From contig NZ_CP071139.1 in NCBI RefSeq assembly GCF_017639205.1, positions 3,736,001-3,800,000 of the forward strand: a stretch of 64,000 nt of DNA, read 5' to 3'. This document shows positions 1 to 7,505 of the stretch, in pieces (within the stretch, counting starts at the first letter, position 1; each line of letters begins with the position of its first letter). Below the pieces are notes generated by a model that saw only the letters and a program-made list of their open reading frames with translations, was not told the DNA's origin and did no database searches. This DNA comes from Streptomyces nojiriensis. Its GTDB lineage: Bacteria; Actinomycetota; Actinomycetes; Streptomycetales; Streptomycetaceae. The position numbers were made by a program, and so were the translations under genes.

Positions 1-77
1 GCCTCGACGAGGTAGCTCGAACAGGCCGATTCCGCGGACGGGAACGACCCCGAGCAGCCGACGACGGTGAGCTTCAT
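1..77 (-). CDS. MBL-fold metal-dependent hydrolase, N-terminal fragment
   Basis: Only the first 25 or so codons are inside the window; the gene runs off the left edge. The minus-strand start ATG is at 77 and reads MKLTVVGCSGSFPS followed by a serine- and cysteine-containing strand. This opening beta-strand plus the GCSGS turn is typical of RNase Z-like metallo-beta-lactamase-fold hydrolases in Streptomyces. The metal-binding HxHxDH motif would lie outside the window, so catalytic competence cannot be judged. It is divergent from the PemK-like gene that starts at 273. Confidence 0.6.
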   Translation of the reverse strand, partial: MKLTVVGCSGSFPSAESACSSYLVE

Positions 78-272
78 GGAGCGTGAACCTCCGAGGACGG
101 TCCGTGGACGGAATGCGGGCCGTGCGTGCGTCGAGCGTAAGGCGCGAAACGTCCGGTCGCTCCTCCGCGGCAGGCCGTTGTGGGGGGAATCACCTGCGCT
201 GTCACCCGGGGGAGCGACGGTGTGTACGGGCGTTGCCATGCCGGGGCGTTCCCGCGCGGCTACGGTCGAAGC

Positions 273-692
273 ATGGACACGTCCTGGTGGCCCGCGGTGG
301 CCGCGGTGGTGGCCGTGGCACTGCTGGTGCTGGTCGCCGGGGGCCGCCCCGGGCTGCCCCGCCGGGCCCCGCCGGCGCACGGCACCGGTCCGCCGCCGCA
401 CCCGAAGGCGGGTGAACTGTGGTCCCTGGCGGACGGCCGTACGTGCCTGGTCCTCGCAGTGGGGTCGGTACGGGGCCACCGGGCGCGGGTCGCGTGGATC
501 ACCGGGAAGTACGACGACCGGCGGGCCGGGGTGATCCCGCTGCCCCCGGGGACGGTGGGGGCGCAGGGCCGGGCGAGCTTCCTGGAGGCGGACCGGCCGG
601 CGGAGGTGTCGCTGTGGGAGTTCCGGGCCCGGATGGGGATGCTGGACCCCGCGGTGTGGGACGAGATCAAGGGTCTGGGAGGCGCGCGGTGA
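273..692 (+). CDS. Membrane-anchored PemK/MazF-like domain protein
   Basis: A 139-residue protein. Residues about 5-24 form one hydrophobic segment (WWPAVAAVVAVALLVLVAGG), then an Arg/Pro-rich linker, then a compact beta-rich domain with GELWSLADGRTCLVLAV and RVAWITGKYDDRRAGVIPLP. That pattern resembles the PemK/MazF fold (GEIW..., RPCLVL..., ITS...). Compared with ordinary MazF toxins the N-terminal loop between GELW and RTCLVL is short, and the protein is fused to a membrane anchor, so ribonuclease activity is doubtful. The start at 273 places the hydrophobic segment at the N terminus; upstream in-frame starts would add an unlikely Arg/Gly-rich tail. The stop overlaps the GTG of the DUF488 gene, so the two are probably co-transcribed. 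Confidence 0.6.
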   Translation: MDTSWWPAVAAVVAVALLVLVAGGRPGLPRRAPPAHGTGPPPHPKAGELWSLADGRTCLVLAVGSVRGHRARVAWITGKYDDRRAGVIPLPPGTVGAQGRASFLEADRPAEVSLWEFRARMGMLDPAVWDEIKGLGGAR

Positions 693-1051
693 CGCGGAAA
701 CCGGTGATCCGCCTGCGGCGGGTGTACGACCCGCCGGAGCCGGGGGCGGACGGGGTGCGGGTCCTCGTGGACCGGCTCTGGCCGCGGGGCCTGGCGAAGG
801 CGGTGGCGGGGGTGGACGAGTGGCCGAAGGCGGTGACGCCGTCGGCGGAGCTGCGGAAGTGGTTCCACGACGGCGGTTCGGCGCGGGAGTTCCGGCGGCG
901 GTACGAGGCGGAGCTGGCGGAGCCGGGGGCGGTGGCGGAACTCGGCCGCCTGCGGTCGCTGGCCGAGGCGGGCCCGGTCACCCTCCTGACCGCGGTCAAG
1001 GACCCGGCCTCAAGCCATGCGGCGATCCTGGCGGAGCGGCTGTCGGACTGA
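689..1051 (+). CDS. DUF488 family protein
   Basis: A 120-residue protein starting at GTG 689, which overlaps the TGA of the upstream gene (GTGA). It reads VTRKPVIRLRRVYDPPEP, then VRVLVDRLWPRGL, a WPKAVTPSAELRKWFHD segment, and ends near GPVTLLTAVKD..SHAAILAERL. The RVYD...DRLWPRG...P..ELRKWF layout is the conserved core of the small DUF488 (YeaO-like) proteins, whose biochemical role is not established. Translational coupling with the PemK-like gene suggests a shared transcript. Confidence 0.8.
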   Translation: MTRKPVIRLRRVYDPPEPGADGVRVLVDRLWPRGLAKAVAGVDEWPKAVTPSAELRKWFHDGGSAREFRRRYEAELAEPGAVAELGRLRSLAEAGPVTLLTAVKDPASSHAAILAERLSD

Positions 1052-1070
1052 CCGTGCGGCGCCGCTGCAC

Positions 1071-1164
1071 GGGGCTCCGCCCCGGACCCCGCGCCTCAAA
1101 CGCCGGCGAGGCTGATCTTTTTCAGTCGTCCGGCGTTTGAGGACCGGGTCCGGGCAGAGCCCGG
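1071..1164. repeat. Palindromic intergenic repeat, copy 1
   Basis: Lies between the convergent DUF488 gene and cysM. Inner arms CCTCAAACGCCGG (1094-1106) and CCGGCGTTTGAGG (1130-1142) flank a T-rich centre. Outside them are GGGGCTCCGCCCC-type and GTCCGGGCAGAGCCCGG-type hairpin sequences. The same arrangement recurs at 7506-7603, 20737-21074 and 53735-53866. It could act as a bidirectional terminator here. Confidence 0.75.
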
Positions 1165-1219
1165 GAAGCGGCTCTGTGCCTGGTACCGCGCGGGCAACCC
1201 CGCAGGGGCTTCGCAGGGG

Positions 1220-2170
1220 CTACGCCCAGAGTTGGCCCTGGAGGACCTCGATGGCTTCCTCGGTGGTCGCGGCCGTGTAGACGCCCGTCGACAGGTACTT
1301 CCAGCCGCCGTCGGCCACGACGAAGACGATGTCCGCCGATTCGCCCGCGACCACCGCCTTGCGGCCGACGCCGATCGCCGCGTGCAGGGCGGCCCCCGTG
1401 GAGACGCCGGCGAAGATCCCCTCCAGCTGGAGGAGCTCCCGCGTGCGGGTCACCGCGTCCGCCGAGCCCACCGAGAAGCGGGTGGTGAGCACGGAGGCGT
1501 CGTAGAGCTCCGGGACGAAGCCCTCGTCCAGGTTGCGCAGCCCGTAGACCAGGTCGTCGTAGCGCGGCTCGGCTGCGACGATCTTGATGCCCGGCACGTT
1601 CTCGCGCAGGTAGCGGCCGACGCCCATGAGGGTGCCGGTGGTGCCCAGGCCCGCCACGAAGTGGGTGATGGAGGGGAGGTCCGTGAGGATCTCCGGGCCC
1701 GTGGTGGCGTAGTGGGCGCCCGCGTTGTCCGGGTTGCCGTACTGGTAGAGCATCACCCAGTCGGGGTGCTCGGCGGCCAGTTCCTTGGCCACCCGGACCG
1801 CGGTGTTCGAGCCGCCGGCGGCCGGCGACGAGATGATCTCGGCTCCCCACATGGCCAGCAGGTCGCGCCGCTCCTGGCTGGTGTTCTCCGGCATCACGCA
1901 CACGATGCGGTAGCCCTTGAGCTTGGCCGCCATCGCCAGCGAGATGCCGGTGTTGCCCGAGGTGGGCTCCAGGATGGTGCAGCCGGGGTAGAGCCGGCCG
2001 TCCTTCTCGGCCTGCTCGACCATGTGGAGCGCGGGGCGGTCCTTGATCGAGCCGGTCGGGTTGCGGTCCTCCAGCTTCGCCCAGATGCGGACGTCGTCCG
2101 AGGGCGACAGCCGGGGCAGCCGGACCAGCGGCGTGTTGCCGACCGCGGCCAGCGGGGAGTCGTAGCGCAT
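1220..2170 (-). CDS. cysM: CysO-dependent cysteine synthase CysM
   Basis: A 316-residue PLP-dependent cysteine synthase of fold type II. The PLP lysine is K43 in NPTGSIKDRP, and the phosphate-binding asparagine loop is SGNTGISLAM (71-80). In actinobacteria this subfamily uses O-phosphoserine and sulfide carried as a thiocarboxylate on CysO, rather than O-acetylserine and free sulfide. The direct neighbour cysO (TAATG overlap at 2170) and the nearby mec gene support this reading. Length matches the family. The start ATG at 2170 is fixed by the overlap with the cysO stop. Confidence 0.93.
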   Translation of the reverse strand: MRYDSPLAAVGNTPLVRLPRLSPSDDVRIWAKLEDRNPTGSIKDRPALHMVEQAEKDGRLYPGCTILEPTSGNTGISLAMAAKLKGYRIVCVMPENTSQERRDLLAMWGAEIISSPAAGGSNTAVRVAKELAAEHPDWVMLYQYGNPDNAGAHYATTGPEILTDLPSITHFVAGLGTTGTLMGVGRYLRENVPGIKIVAAEPRYDDLVYGLRNLDEGFVPELYDASVLTTRFSVGSADAVTRTRELLQLEGIFAGVSTGAALHAAIGVGRKAVVAGESADIVFVVADGGWKYLSTGVYTAATTEEAIEVLQGQLWA

Positions 2171-2448
2171 TACTTCGATCCGCCGGCCACGGCCGGGAGG
2201 ATGGTGACGCTGTCGCCGTCCTTGAGGGCGGTGGAGATGCCGTCGAGGAAGCGGACGTCCTCGTCGTTGAGGTAGACGTTGACGAAGCGGCGGAGCTGGC
2301 CGCCGTCGACGATGCGCTCCTCGATGCCCTTGTGACGGGTCTCCAGGTCGGCAAAGAGGTCGGCGAGCGTCGCGCCCTCACCGGAGACGGCCTTCTCGCC
2401 TTCGGTGTAGGTGCGGAGGATGGTGGGGATGCGGACCTCGATGGCCAT
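2170..2448 (-). CDS. cysO: CysO sulfur-carrier protein (MoaD/ThiS family)
   Basis: A 92-residue beta-grasp sulfur carrier beginning MAIEVRIPTILRTYTEG and ending TILPAVAGGSK. In the known pathway the C-terminal diglycine is thiocarboxylated, CysM joins it to O-phosphoserine to give a CysO-cysteine adduct, and Mec releases cysteine. Here two extra residues (Ser-Lys) follow the diglycine, so the carrier as encoded would need trimming before activation. The gene overlaps cysM by one base, and the cysteine leader peptide lies about 90 bases upstream. Confidence 0.92.
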   Translation of the reverse strand: MAIEVRIPTILRTYTEGEKAVSGEGATLADLFADLETRHKGIEERIVDGGQLRRFVNVYLNDEDVRFLDGISTALKDGDSVTILPAVAGGSK

Positions 2449-2497
2449 GGCTGTCTCCAGTCGTCTGGGAGTGCGTGAGAAGCGTGGGAAGGTGCGG

Positions 2498-2523
2498 CGC
2501 GCGGTTCGTCGGCCCCCCGCGCG
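2498..2523 (-). promoter_or_regulatory. Hairpin between leader peptide and cysO
   Basis: CGCGCGG (2498-2504) can pair with CCGCGCG (2517-2523) across a 12-base loop, in the leader between the small cysteine-containing reading frame and cysO. It may be part of an attenuation or ribosome-access switch. No U-tract follows the stem, so a classic intrinsic terminator is not evident. Confidence 0.35.
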
Positions 2524-2538
2524 GAAGGGCTCTGGTGC

Positions 2539-2646
2539 TCAGAGCGCAGGACAGATGGCACTGGCGAGGCGGCACAGGTCGACGTGCAGCCGCGCCACGA
2601 GCAGCAGCCTGCCGGGCGTCTCGATGCTCACGTCGTGGGAAACCAT
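2539..2646 (-). CDS. Cysteine leader peptide (uORF) of the cysO-cysM operon
   Basis: A 35-codon reading frame from ATG 2646 to TGA 2539, translating as MVSHDVSIETPGRLLL, then VARLHVDLCRLASAIC, then PAL. The RLHVDLCRLASAIC core with two cysteines is the hallmark of the short leader peptides found upstream of sulfur and cysteine genes in Streptomyces and other actinobacteria. Ribosome progress at the Cys codons is thought to sense cysteine supply. It sits about 90 bases upstream of cysO, and no other gene lies between. A clear Shine-Dalgarno sequence is not visible before the ATG, so translation could be leaderless or weakly initiated. Confidence 0.75.
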   Translation of the reverse strand: MVSHDVSIETPGRLLLVARLHVDLCRLASAICPAL

Positions 2647-2723
2647 GCGGTCATGTTAACGATTCCCGGTCCCCCGTTTGGAGTGTGATCCCGCATCGTG
2701 GACGTCAGCGGCTCACATGCTGG

Positions 2724-3146
2724 TCAGTAGGCGTCGACGACCTGCACTTCCTCCTCGGTGATCACTCCGTCGACGATCCGGTAGGAGCGGAACTGGAACT
2801 CCCCGAGGCCGTCCTTGTCCGCCGTCGAGACGAGCACGTAGTGCGCGCCGGGCTCGTTCGCGTACGTGACGTCGGTGCGCGAGGGGTAGGCCTCGGTCGC
2901 GGTGTGCGAGTGGTAGACGATCACCGGCTCCTCGTCGCGGTCGTCCAGATCGCGGTAGAGCTTCAGCAGATCCTTCGAGTCGAACTCGTAGAACGTGGGC
3001 GAGCGGGCCGCGTTGAGCATCGGGACGAACCGCTCGGGGCGGTCGGTGCCCGCCGGGCCGGCCACGACACCGCACGCCTCGTCGGGGTGGTCCTGGCGGG
3101 CGTGCTCGACGATCTGGTCGTACAGGGCCTGGGTGAGGGTCAGCAT
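2724..3146 (-). CDS. mec: Mec metalloprotease (JAMM/MPN+), CysO-cysteine hydrolase
   Basis: A 140-residue zinc protease with a complete JAMM motif: Glu23 (DEACGVV), His79 and His81 (VYHSHTATEAYP), Ser89 and Asp92 (SRTD). In Mycobacterium tuberculosis Mec+ cleaves cysteine from the CysO-cysteine adduct. Its position directly upstream of the leader-cysO-cysM unit on the same strand completes the pathway. The start at 3146 gives the normal family length. It might also trim the two residues that follow the diglycine of this CysO; that is inference. Confidence 0.92.
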   Translation of the reverse strand: MLTLTQALYDQIVEHARQDHPDEACGVVAGPAGTDRPERFVPMLNAARSPTFYEFDSKDLLKLYRDLDDRDEEPVIVYHSHTATEAYPSRTDVTYANEPGAHYVLVSTADKDGLGEFQFRSYRIVDGVITEEEVQVVDAY

Positions 3147-3165
3147 GAGCGACAGGATAAGCAGA

Positions 3166-3204
3166 CGGGCCCTTCCGTACCGAGGAGTGGTACGGAAGGG
3201 CCCG
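3166..3204. terminator. Hairpin terminator downstream of the permease
   Basis: Perfect 15-base arms (3166-3180 and 3190-3204, CGGGCCCTTCCGTAC and its complement) with a 9-base loop. It lies between the end of the permease gene and the start of mec, so it probably ends permease transcription. Confidence 0.75.
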
Positions 3205-3291
3205 CATGATGGACACGTCGCCCCGGGGGCAACGTCGTGGGGGCGCGGTTCCCGGCCGCGGCAGGCGGCCGGGACCCGCGGTCTCCGGGTG

Positions 3292-4731
3292 CTACGAGGC
3301 CTTGGTGAAGGCCGCGCCGCGCGGGTCGCGGGACTTCATGACCAGGTAGGAGACACCCAGGATCAGGCCCCACAGCGGGGCGCAGTACAGCGACACGCGG
3401 GAGTCCTTGTCGGCGCCCATCATCACGATGACCATGCCGATGAAGAGCAGTGCGAACCAGCTCGAGTACGGGGCGCCGGGGGCGCGGAACGCCGACTGCG
3501 GGAGCTCGCCGCGGTCGGACTTGGCCCGGTAGCGGATCTGGCAGACCAGGATCATGATCCAGGCCCACATGCCGGAGATGGTGGCGAAGGAGACGACGTA
3601 GTCGAAGGCCTTGCCCGGGGCGACGTAGTTGATCCAGACGCCCACCAGCATCAGCGCGGCGGAGAAGGTGGTGCCGACCAGCGGGGTGCCGCTCTTGGTG
3701 AGCTGGGTGAAGACCTTCGGGCCCTGGCCGTTGATCGCGAGGTCGCGCAGCATGCGGCCGGTGGAGTACATGCCCGAGTTGCAGGAGGACAGGGCGGCGG
3801 TCAGCACGACGAAGTTGACGATCGCGGCGCCGATGCCCAGGCCCATGCGCTCGAAGGCGGCGACGAAGGGCGAGACGCCCGGCTGGAAGTGCGTCCACGG
3901 GACGACCGACAGGATCATGATGAGCGCGCCGACGTAGAAGACGGCGATGCGCCACGGCACGGTGTTGATGGCCTTGGGCAGGGTCTTCTCGGGGTCCTTG
4001 GACTCGCCGGCGGTGACGCCGACGAGCTCGACCGCGAGGAAGGCGAACATCACGATCTGCAGGGTCATCAGCGTGCCGCCGATGCCCTTGGGGAAGAAGC
4101 CGCCGTCGTTCCACAGGTTGGAGACGGTGGCGGTGTCGGCCGCGTCGGAGAAGCCGATGGTGAGGATGCCGGCGCAGATCAGGATCATGCCGACGATGGC
4201 GGTGACCTTGACCATGGAGAACCAGAACTCCAGCTCACCGAAGAGCTTCACGGAGATCAGGTTGGCGGCGTAGAGGATGACCGTGAAGATCAGCGCGTAG
4301 GCCCACTGCGGGAAGCTGTCGTGGGTCCAGTACGACATGTACTGCGCGGCCGCGGTGACCTCGGTGATGCCGGTGACCACCCAGAACAGCCAGTACGTCC
4401 AGCCGGTGACGTATCCCCAGAACGGGCCCAGGAACTCGCGGGCGTAGTCCGAGAAGGAACCGGAGACGGGCCGGTACATGAGCAGCTCGCCCAGGGCCCG
4501 CATGATGAAGAAGATGACCAGGCCGGCGATGGCGTACGCCAGGATCAGGCTCGGGCCCGCCTTGGAGATCGCCTTGCCCGCGCCCAGGAACAGGCCGGTG
4601 CCGATGGCCCCGCCGATCGCGATCATCTGGATCTGGCGGGCGCCGAGCGTGCGGTGGTAACCCTCGCCGCCCTCACCCTGTCCGCCCTCGCCGGGCGTCT
4701 TGTCGTGCTGCTCGACCTGCACTGAGGTCAT
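3292..4731 (-). CDS. Amino-acid permease, APC superfamily
   Basis: A 479-residue inner-membrane transporter of the amino acid/proton symporter (AAT) type. After a charged N terminus come YHRTLGARQIQMIAIGGAIG and GTGLFLGAGKAISKAGPS, the substrate-binding GAIGTGLF signature of helix 1, and about twelve hydrophobic segments to the C terminus. The start ATG 4731 (MTSVQVEQ) is chosen over an upstream codon at 4770 because GGAGAAAGG lies about 10 bases before it. The substrate cannot be decided from sequence; lysine, GABA, asparagine or D-serine transporters all share this layout. It is a single-gene unit with its own terminator at 3166-3204. Confidence 0.88.
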   Translation of the reverse strand: MTSVQVEQHDKTPGEGGQGEGGEGYHRTLGARQIQMIAIGGAIGTGLFLGAGKAISKAGPSLILAYAIAGLVIFFIMRALGELLMYRPVSGSFSDYAREFLGPFWGYVTGWTYWLFWVVTGITEVTAAAQYMSYWTHDSFPQWAYALIFTVILYAANLISVKLFGELEFWFSMVKVTAIVGMILICAGILTIGFSDAADTATVSNLWNDGGFFPKGIGGTLMTLQIVMFAFLAVELVGVTAGESKDPEKTLPKAINTVPWRIAVFYVGALIMILSVVPWTHFQPGVSPFVAAFERMGLGIGAAIVNFVVLTAALSSCNSGMYSTGRMLRDLAINGQGPKVFTQLTKSGTPLVGTTFSAALMLVGVWINYVAPGKAFDYVVSFATISGMWAWIMILVCQIRYRAKSDRGELPQSAFRAPGAPYSSWFALLFIGMVIVMMGADKDSRVSLYCAPLWGLILGVSYLVMKSRDPRGAAFTKAS

Positions 4732-5049
4732 GTCTGGTGCGCCTTTCTCCACGCCGACCCGCGCCTTCATTGGCTGCGGATCGGGTCCTCGATCCCCCCG
4801 GATACGGATGGAGTTGCACGCCGGCGGTCAGCCGGTCAAAGCGAGCCGGGGGACATGGGTGGCGTCCCGTCGGCGATCGTGAAGATTTATCACGTGCTTA
4901 CGGCCGCCCGAGGGGGAGAAATGTGGCGGAGGGCATCAAAAAATCACCCCAAAGTCCCGGAAATGGATCAGATCACCGCATGGCGGTGATCTGATCGTTA
5001 TCCGGATTTGAGCGTCCGCTGAGCGAACGGTGTTCCCTCTTGAGGATTC
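4732..5049. other. Intergenic region between DUF2017 and the permease
   Basis: About 320 bases with no supported gene. It contains a terminator-like hairpin at 4966-4996 and an A/T-richer stretch around 4885-4960 that may carry the permease promoter on the minus strand. I could not fix a promoter with confidence. Confidence 0.5.
4966..4996. terminator. Hairpin downstream of the DUF2017 gene
   Basis: Perfect 14-base arms GATCAGATCACCGC and GCGGTGATCTGATC around a 3-base loop. It lies about 55 bases past the stop of the DUF2017 gene on the minus strand and is probably the terminator of the clpS-DUF2017 transcript. Confidence 0.65.
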
Positions 5050-5652
5050 TCAGAGGGTTTCGATCAAGGTTTCCTGGAGTCCGCCGAGCCAGAGGTAGGC
5101 CATCACCATCGGCTTGCGCGGGTCCTCGTCCGGCAGCCGGAACAGCACCGCGCTCTCGTCGTCCTCGGTGATGTCGAGGCGGGCCGCGATGGTCAGGCGC
5201 AGGTCGTTGAGCGCGCCGAGCCAGCGCAGCGGCAGCTCGCCGGACAGCTCCAGCACCGCCGCGCCGTCGCCGGCCGGGGTGAGCCCGTCCAGGCTGCGGA
5301 CGACCGCCAGCGCGTCCTCGCGCTTGCGGGCGCGCAGGTCGTTCTCGGTGAAGCGGCGGAATTCCGCGGAGCGGGCCGCGAGCTCCTCGGGGGCGACACC
5401 CTTGTCGCCGGCCCCGTCGGGGGCCCCGTAGGCGTCGGGGAAGAGCCGGGCCAGCGCCGGGTCGGACGGGGGCTCGGAGGGGCCCTCGGCGAACAGCGCG
5501 GCGAGCGGGTCGGCGTCCTCGGCGGGCTCCGGCGCACCGGGGCCGATCAGCTCCAGCAGCTGGACGGCCAGGGAGCGCAGGATCGAGATCTCGATCTCGT
5601 CGAGCGCGATGGCGGCGCCGCCGCCCTTCATGGATTCGAAGGTGCCGCCCAT
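5050..5652 (-). CDS. DUF2017 family protein
   Basis: A 200-residue protein starting MGGTFESMKGGGAAIALDEIEI. The conserved features are the helical ILRSLAVQLLELIG segment, a variable acidic and proline-rich middle, and a C-terminal RLDITEDDESAV..MAYLWLGGLQETLIETL. DUF2017 proteins occur next to clpS in actinobacteria and have no established activity. The ATG at 5652 overlaps the clpS stop by one base (TGATG), which fixes the start and implies translational coupling. Confidence 0.85.
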   Translation of the reverse strand: MGGTFESMKGGGAAIALDEIEISILRSLAVQLLELIGPGAPEPAEDADPLAALFAEGPSEPPSDPALARLFPDAYGAPDGAGDKGVAPEELAARSAEFRRFTENDLRARKREDALAVVRSLDGLTPAGDGAAVLELSGELPLRWLGALNDLRLTIAARLDITEDDESAVLFRLPDEDPRKPMVMAYLWLGGLQETLIETL

Positions 5653-5966
5653 CAGTTGCGGTCCTGCGAGAGGGTCGCCCACAGGCCGTAGCCGTGCATG
5701 GCCTGCACGTCGCGCTCCATTTCCTCGCGGGTGCCGCTCGAGACGACCGCCCGCCCCTTGTGATGGACGTCGAGCATCAGCTTGTGCGCCACGTCCTTCG
5801 AATAGCCGAAGTACGCCTGGAACACGTACGCCACGTAGCTCATGAGGTTGACCGGGTCGTTGTGCACCAGGGTCACCCAGGGGACGTCGGGTTCGGGGAC
5901 CGCGAAGGTCTCTTCGGCGGATTCGGTGCGTTCGATCTCAACAGGAGCAACACTCACTCGTCCCAT
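5652..5966 (-). CDS. clpS: ATP-dependent Clp protease adaptor ClpS
   Basis: A 104-residue adaptor that delivers N-degron proteins to ClpA/ClpC-ClpP. The core WVTLVHNDPVNLMSYVAYVF contains the HNDPVN signature. It is followed by the KLMLDVHHKGRAVVSSGTREE helix-strand region and a C-terminal GLWATL motif. The N-terminal 25 residues are an unstructured Glu-rich tail, as usual for ClpS. It is divergent from pncB, with 108 bases between the two starts. Confidence 0.93.
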   Translation of the reverse strand: MGRVSVAPVEIERTESAEETFAVPEPDVPWVTLVHNDPVNLMSYVAYVFQAYFGYSKDVAHKLMLDVHHKGRAVVSSGTREEMERDVQAMHGYGLWATLSQDRN

Positions 5967-6033
5967 GCTGCCATCTCGACCGCACCACCGCCCAAACAGG
6001 GGCCGCACGGCCCGGTCCGGCAATCGCCGCCTA

Positions 6034-6056
6034 CATCTCGTCACTTTGACGAAATG
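6034..6056. promoter_or_regulatory. Operator-like palindrome between clpS and pncB
   Basis: CATCTCGTCA (6034-6043), a 3-base centre, then TGACGAAATG (6047-6056): ten-base arms with a single mismatch. The site ends 19 bases before the pncB ATG, so it would sit in the pncB promoter or leader. It could be a repressor site that tunes NAD salvage; the cognate regulator is not in the window. Confidence 0.45.
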
Positions 6057-6074
6057 TGCGCTAGCATCCCAGCC

Positions 6075-7403
6075 ATGAACCCTGCGGACCTGGGCCTGCC
6101 GGTGGACGTGCCGTCGACAGCGCTCTTCACGGACCATTACGAGCTCACGATGCTGCAGGCCGCCCTGGCCAACGGCACCGCCGACCGACGCTCGGTCTTC
6201 GAGGTGTTCACCCGGCGGCTGCCCGAGGGGCGCCGCTACGGGGTGATCGCCGGAACCGGGCGGGTGCTGGACGCGGTGGAGAACTTCCGCTTCGACGGCG
6301 CGGTGCTGGAATTCCTGCGCGAGCGGGCCGTCGTCGACATGCGGACGCTGGACTGGCTGGCCTCGTACCGCTTCTCCGGCGACATCTGGGGCTACCAGGA
6401 GGGGGAGGTCTACTTCCCCGGTTCCCCCGTCCTGCGGGTGGAGGGCAGCTTCGCCGAGTGCGTGCTGCTGGAGACCGTGATCCTGTCGATCCTGAACCAC
6501 GACTCGGCGATCGCCGCGGCCGCCTCCCGGATGTCCTCGGCGGCGGGCGGACGCCCGCTGATCGAGATGGGCGCCCGGCGCACGCACGAGCTGGCGGCCG
6601 TCGCCGCGTCGCGCGCCGCGTACGTCGGCGGCTTCACCTCGACCTCGGACCTGGCGGCCGGATTCCGGTACGGCATCCCGACGGTCGGCACGAGCGCGCA
6701 CGCCTTCACGCTGGTCCACGACGGCGAGCGGGACGCCTTCACGGCACAGGTGGACTCGCTGGGGCGGGGCACCACCCTGCTGGTGGACACGTACGACGTG
6801 GCCGAGGCCGTCCGTACCGCCGTCGAGGTGGCGGGCACCGACCTGGGCGCGGTCCGGATCGACTCCGGAGACCTGCTCCTGGTGGCGCACCGGGTGCGGC
6901 AGCAGCTCGACGAGCTGGGCGCGACCTCGACGAAGATCGTGGTCACCTCGGACCTCGACGAGTACGCCATCGCCTCGCTGGCGGCCGCTCCGGTGGACGC
7001 GTACGGCGTGGGCACCCAGCTGGTGACCGGCAGCGGGCACCCGACGTGCTCGATGGTCTACAAGCTGGTGGCGCGGGCCACCTCGGCGGACCCGAAGGCG
7101 ACCCTGGCCCCGGTGGCCAAGAAGTCCACGGGCGGCAAGACCTCCATCGGCGGCCGCAAGTGGGCGGCGCGGCGGCGGGACGCGGAGGGCGTCGCGGAGG
7201 CGGAGGTGATCGGCGTGGGCCCGGTGCCGGCGGCCCTGGCCGACCACCAGCTCCTGACCCAGCTGGTCAAGGCCGGCGAGGTGGTCGCCCGCGAGCCGCT
7301 GGAGGCCGCGCGGGACCGCCACCGCGCCGCCCGGGCGGGGCTGCCGCTCTCGGCGACGCAGCTCTCGCGCGGCGAGGCCGTGATCCCGACGGAGTACGTC
7401 TAG
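6075..7403 (+). CDS. pncB: Nicotinate phosphoribosyltransferase
   Basis: A 442-residue enzyme that makes nicotinate mononucleotide from nicotinate and PRPP, the committed step of the Preiss-Handler route to NAD. The N terminus ALFTDHYELTMLQAAL is the family signature. The histidine that is phosphorylated during catalysis in this family is probably His209 in PTVGTSAHAF. VRIDSGDLLLVAH and VTSDLDEYAI are the phosphoribosyl-binding segments. The start ATG 6075 gives the usual N terminus. The downstream nicotinamidase gene supplies its substrate. Confidence 0.93.
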   Translation: MNPADLGLPVDVPSTALFTDHYELTMLQAALANGTADRRSVFEVFTRRLPEGRRYGVIAGTGRVLDAVENFRFDGAVLEFLRERAVVDMRTLDWLASYRFSGDIWGYQEGEVYFPGSPVLRVEGSFAECVLLETVILSILNHDSAIAAAASRMSSAAGGRPLIEMGARRTHELAAVAASRAAYVGGFTSTSDLAAGFRYGIPTVGTSAHAFTLVHDGERDAFTAQVDSLGRGTTLLVDTYDVAEAVRTAVEVAGTDLGAVRIDSGDLLLVAHRVRQQLDELGATSTKIVVTSDLDEYAIASLAAAPVDAYGVGTQLVTGSGHPTCSMVYKLVARATSADPKATLAPVAKKSTGGKTSIGGRKWAARRRDAEGVAEAEVIGVGPVPAALADHQLLTQLVKAGEVVAREPLEAARDRHRAARAGLPLSATQLSRGEAVIPTEYV

Positions 7404-7505
7404 CCCTCCGGGCCGGCTTTACGGGCCCTGCGCGGGACCTGCCCCTGCGGCGCCGCTGCGGGGGCAGGTCCCGCGCGCCTCAGTCGCCGGCGGGGCTGGA
7501 AGACC

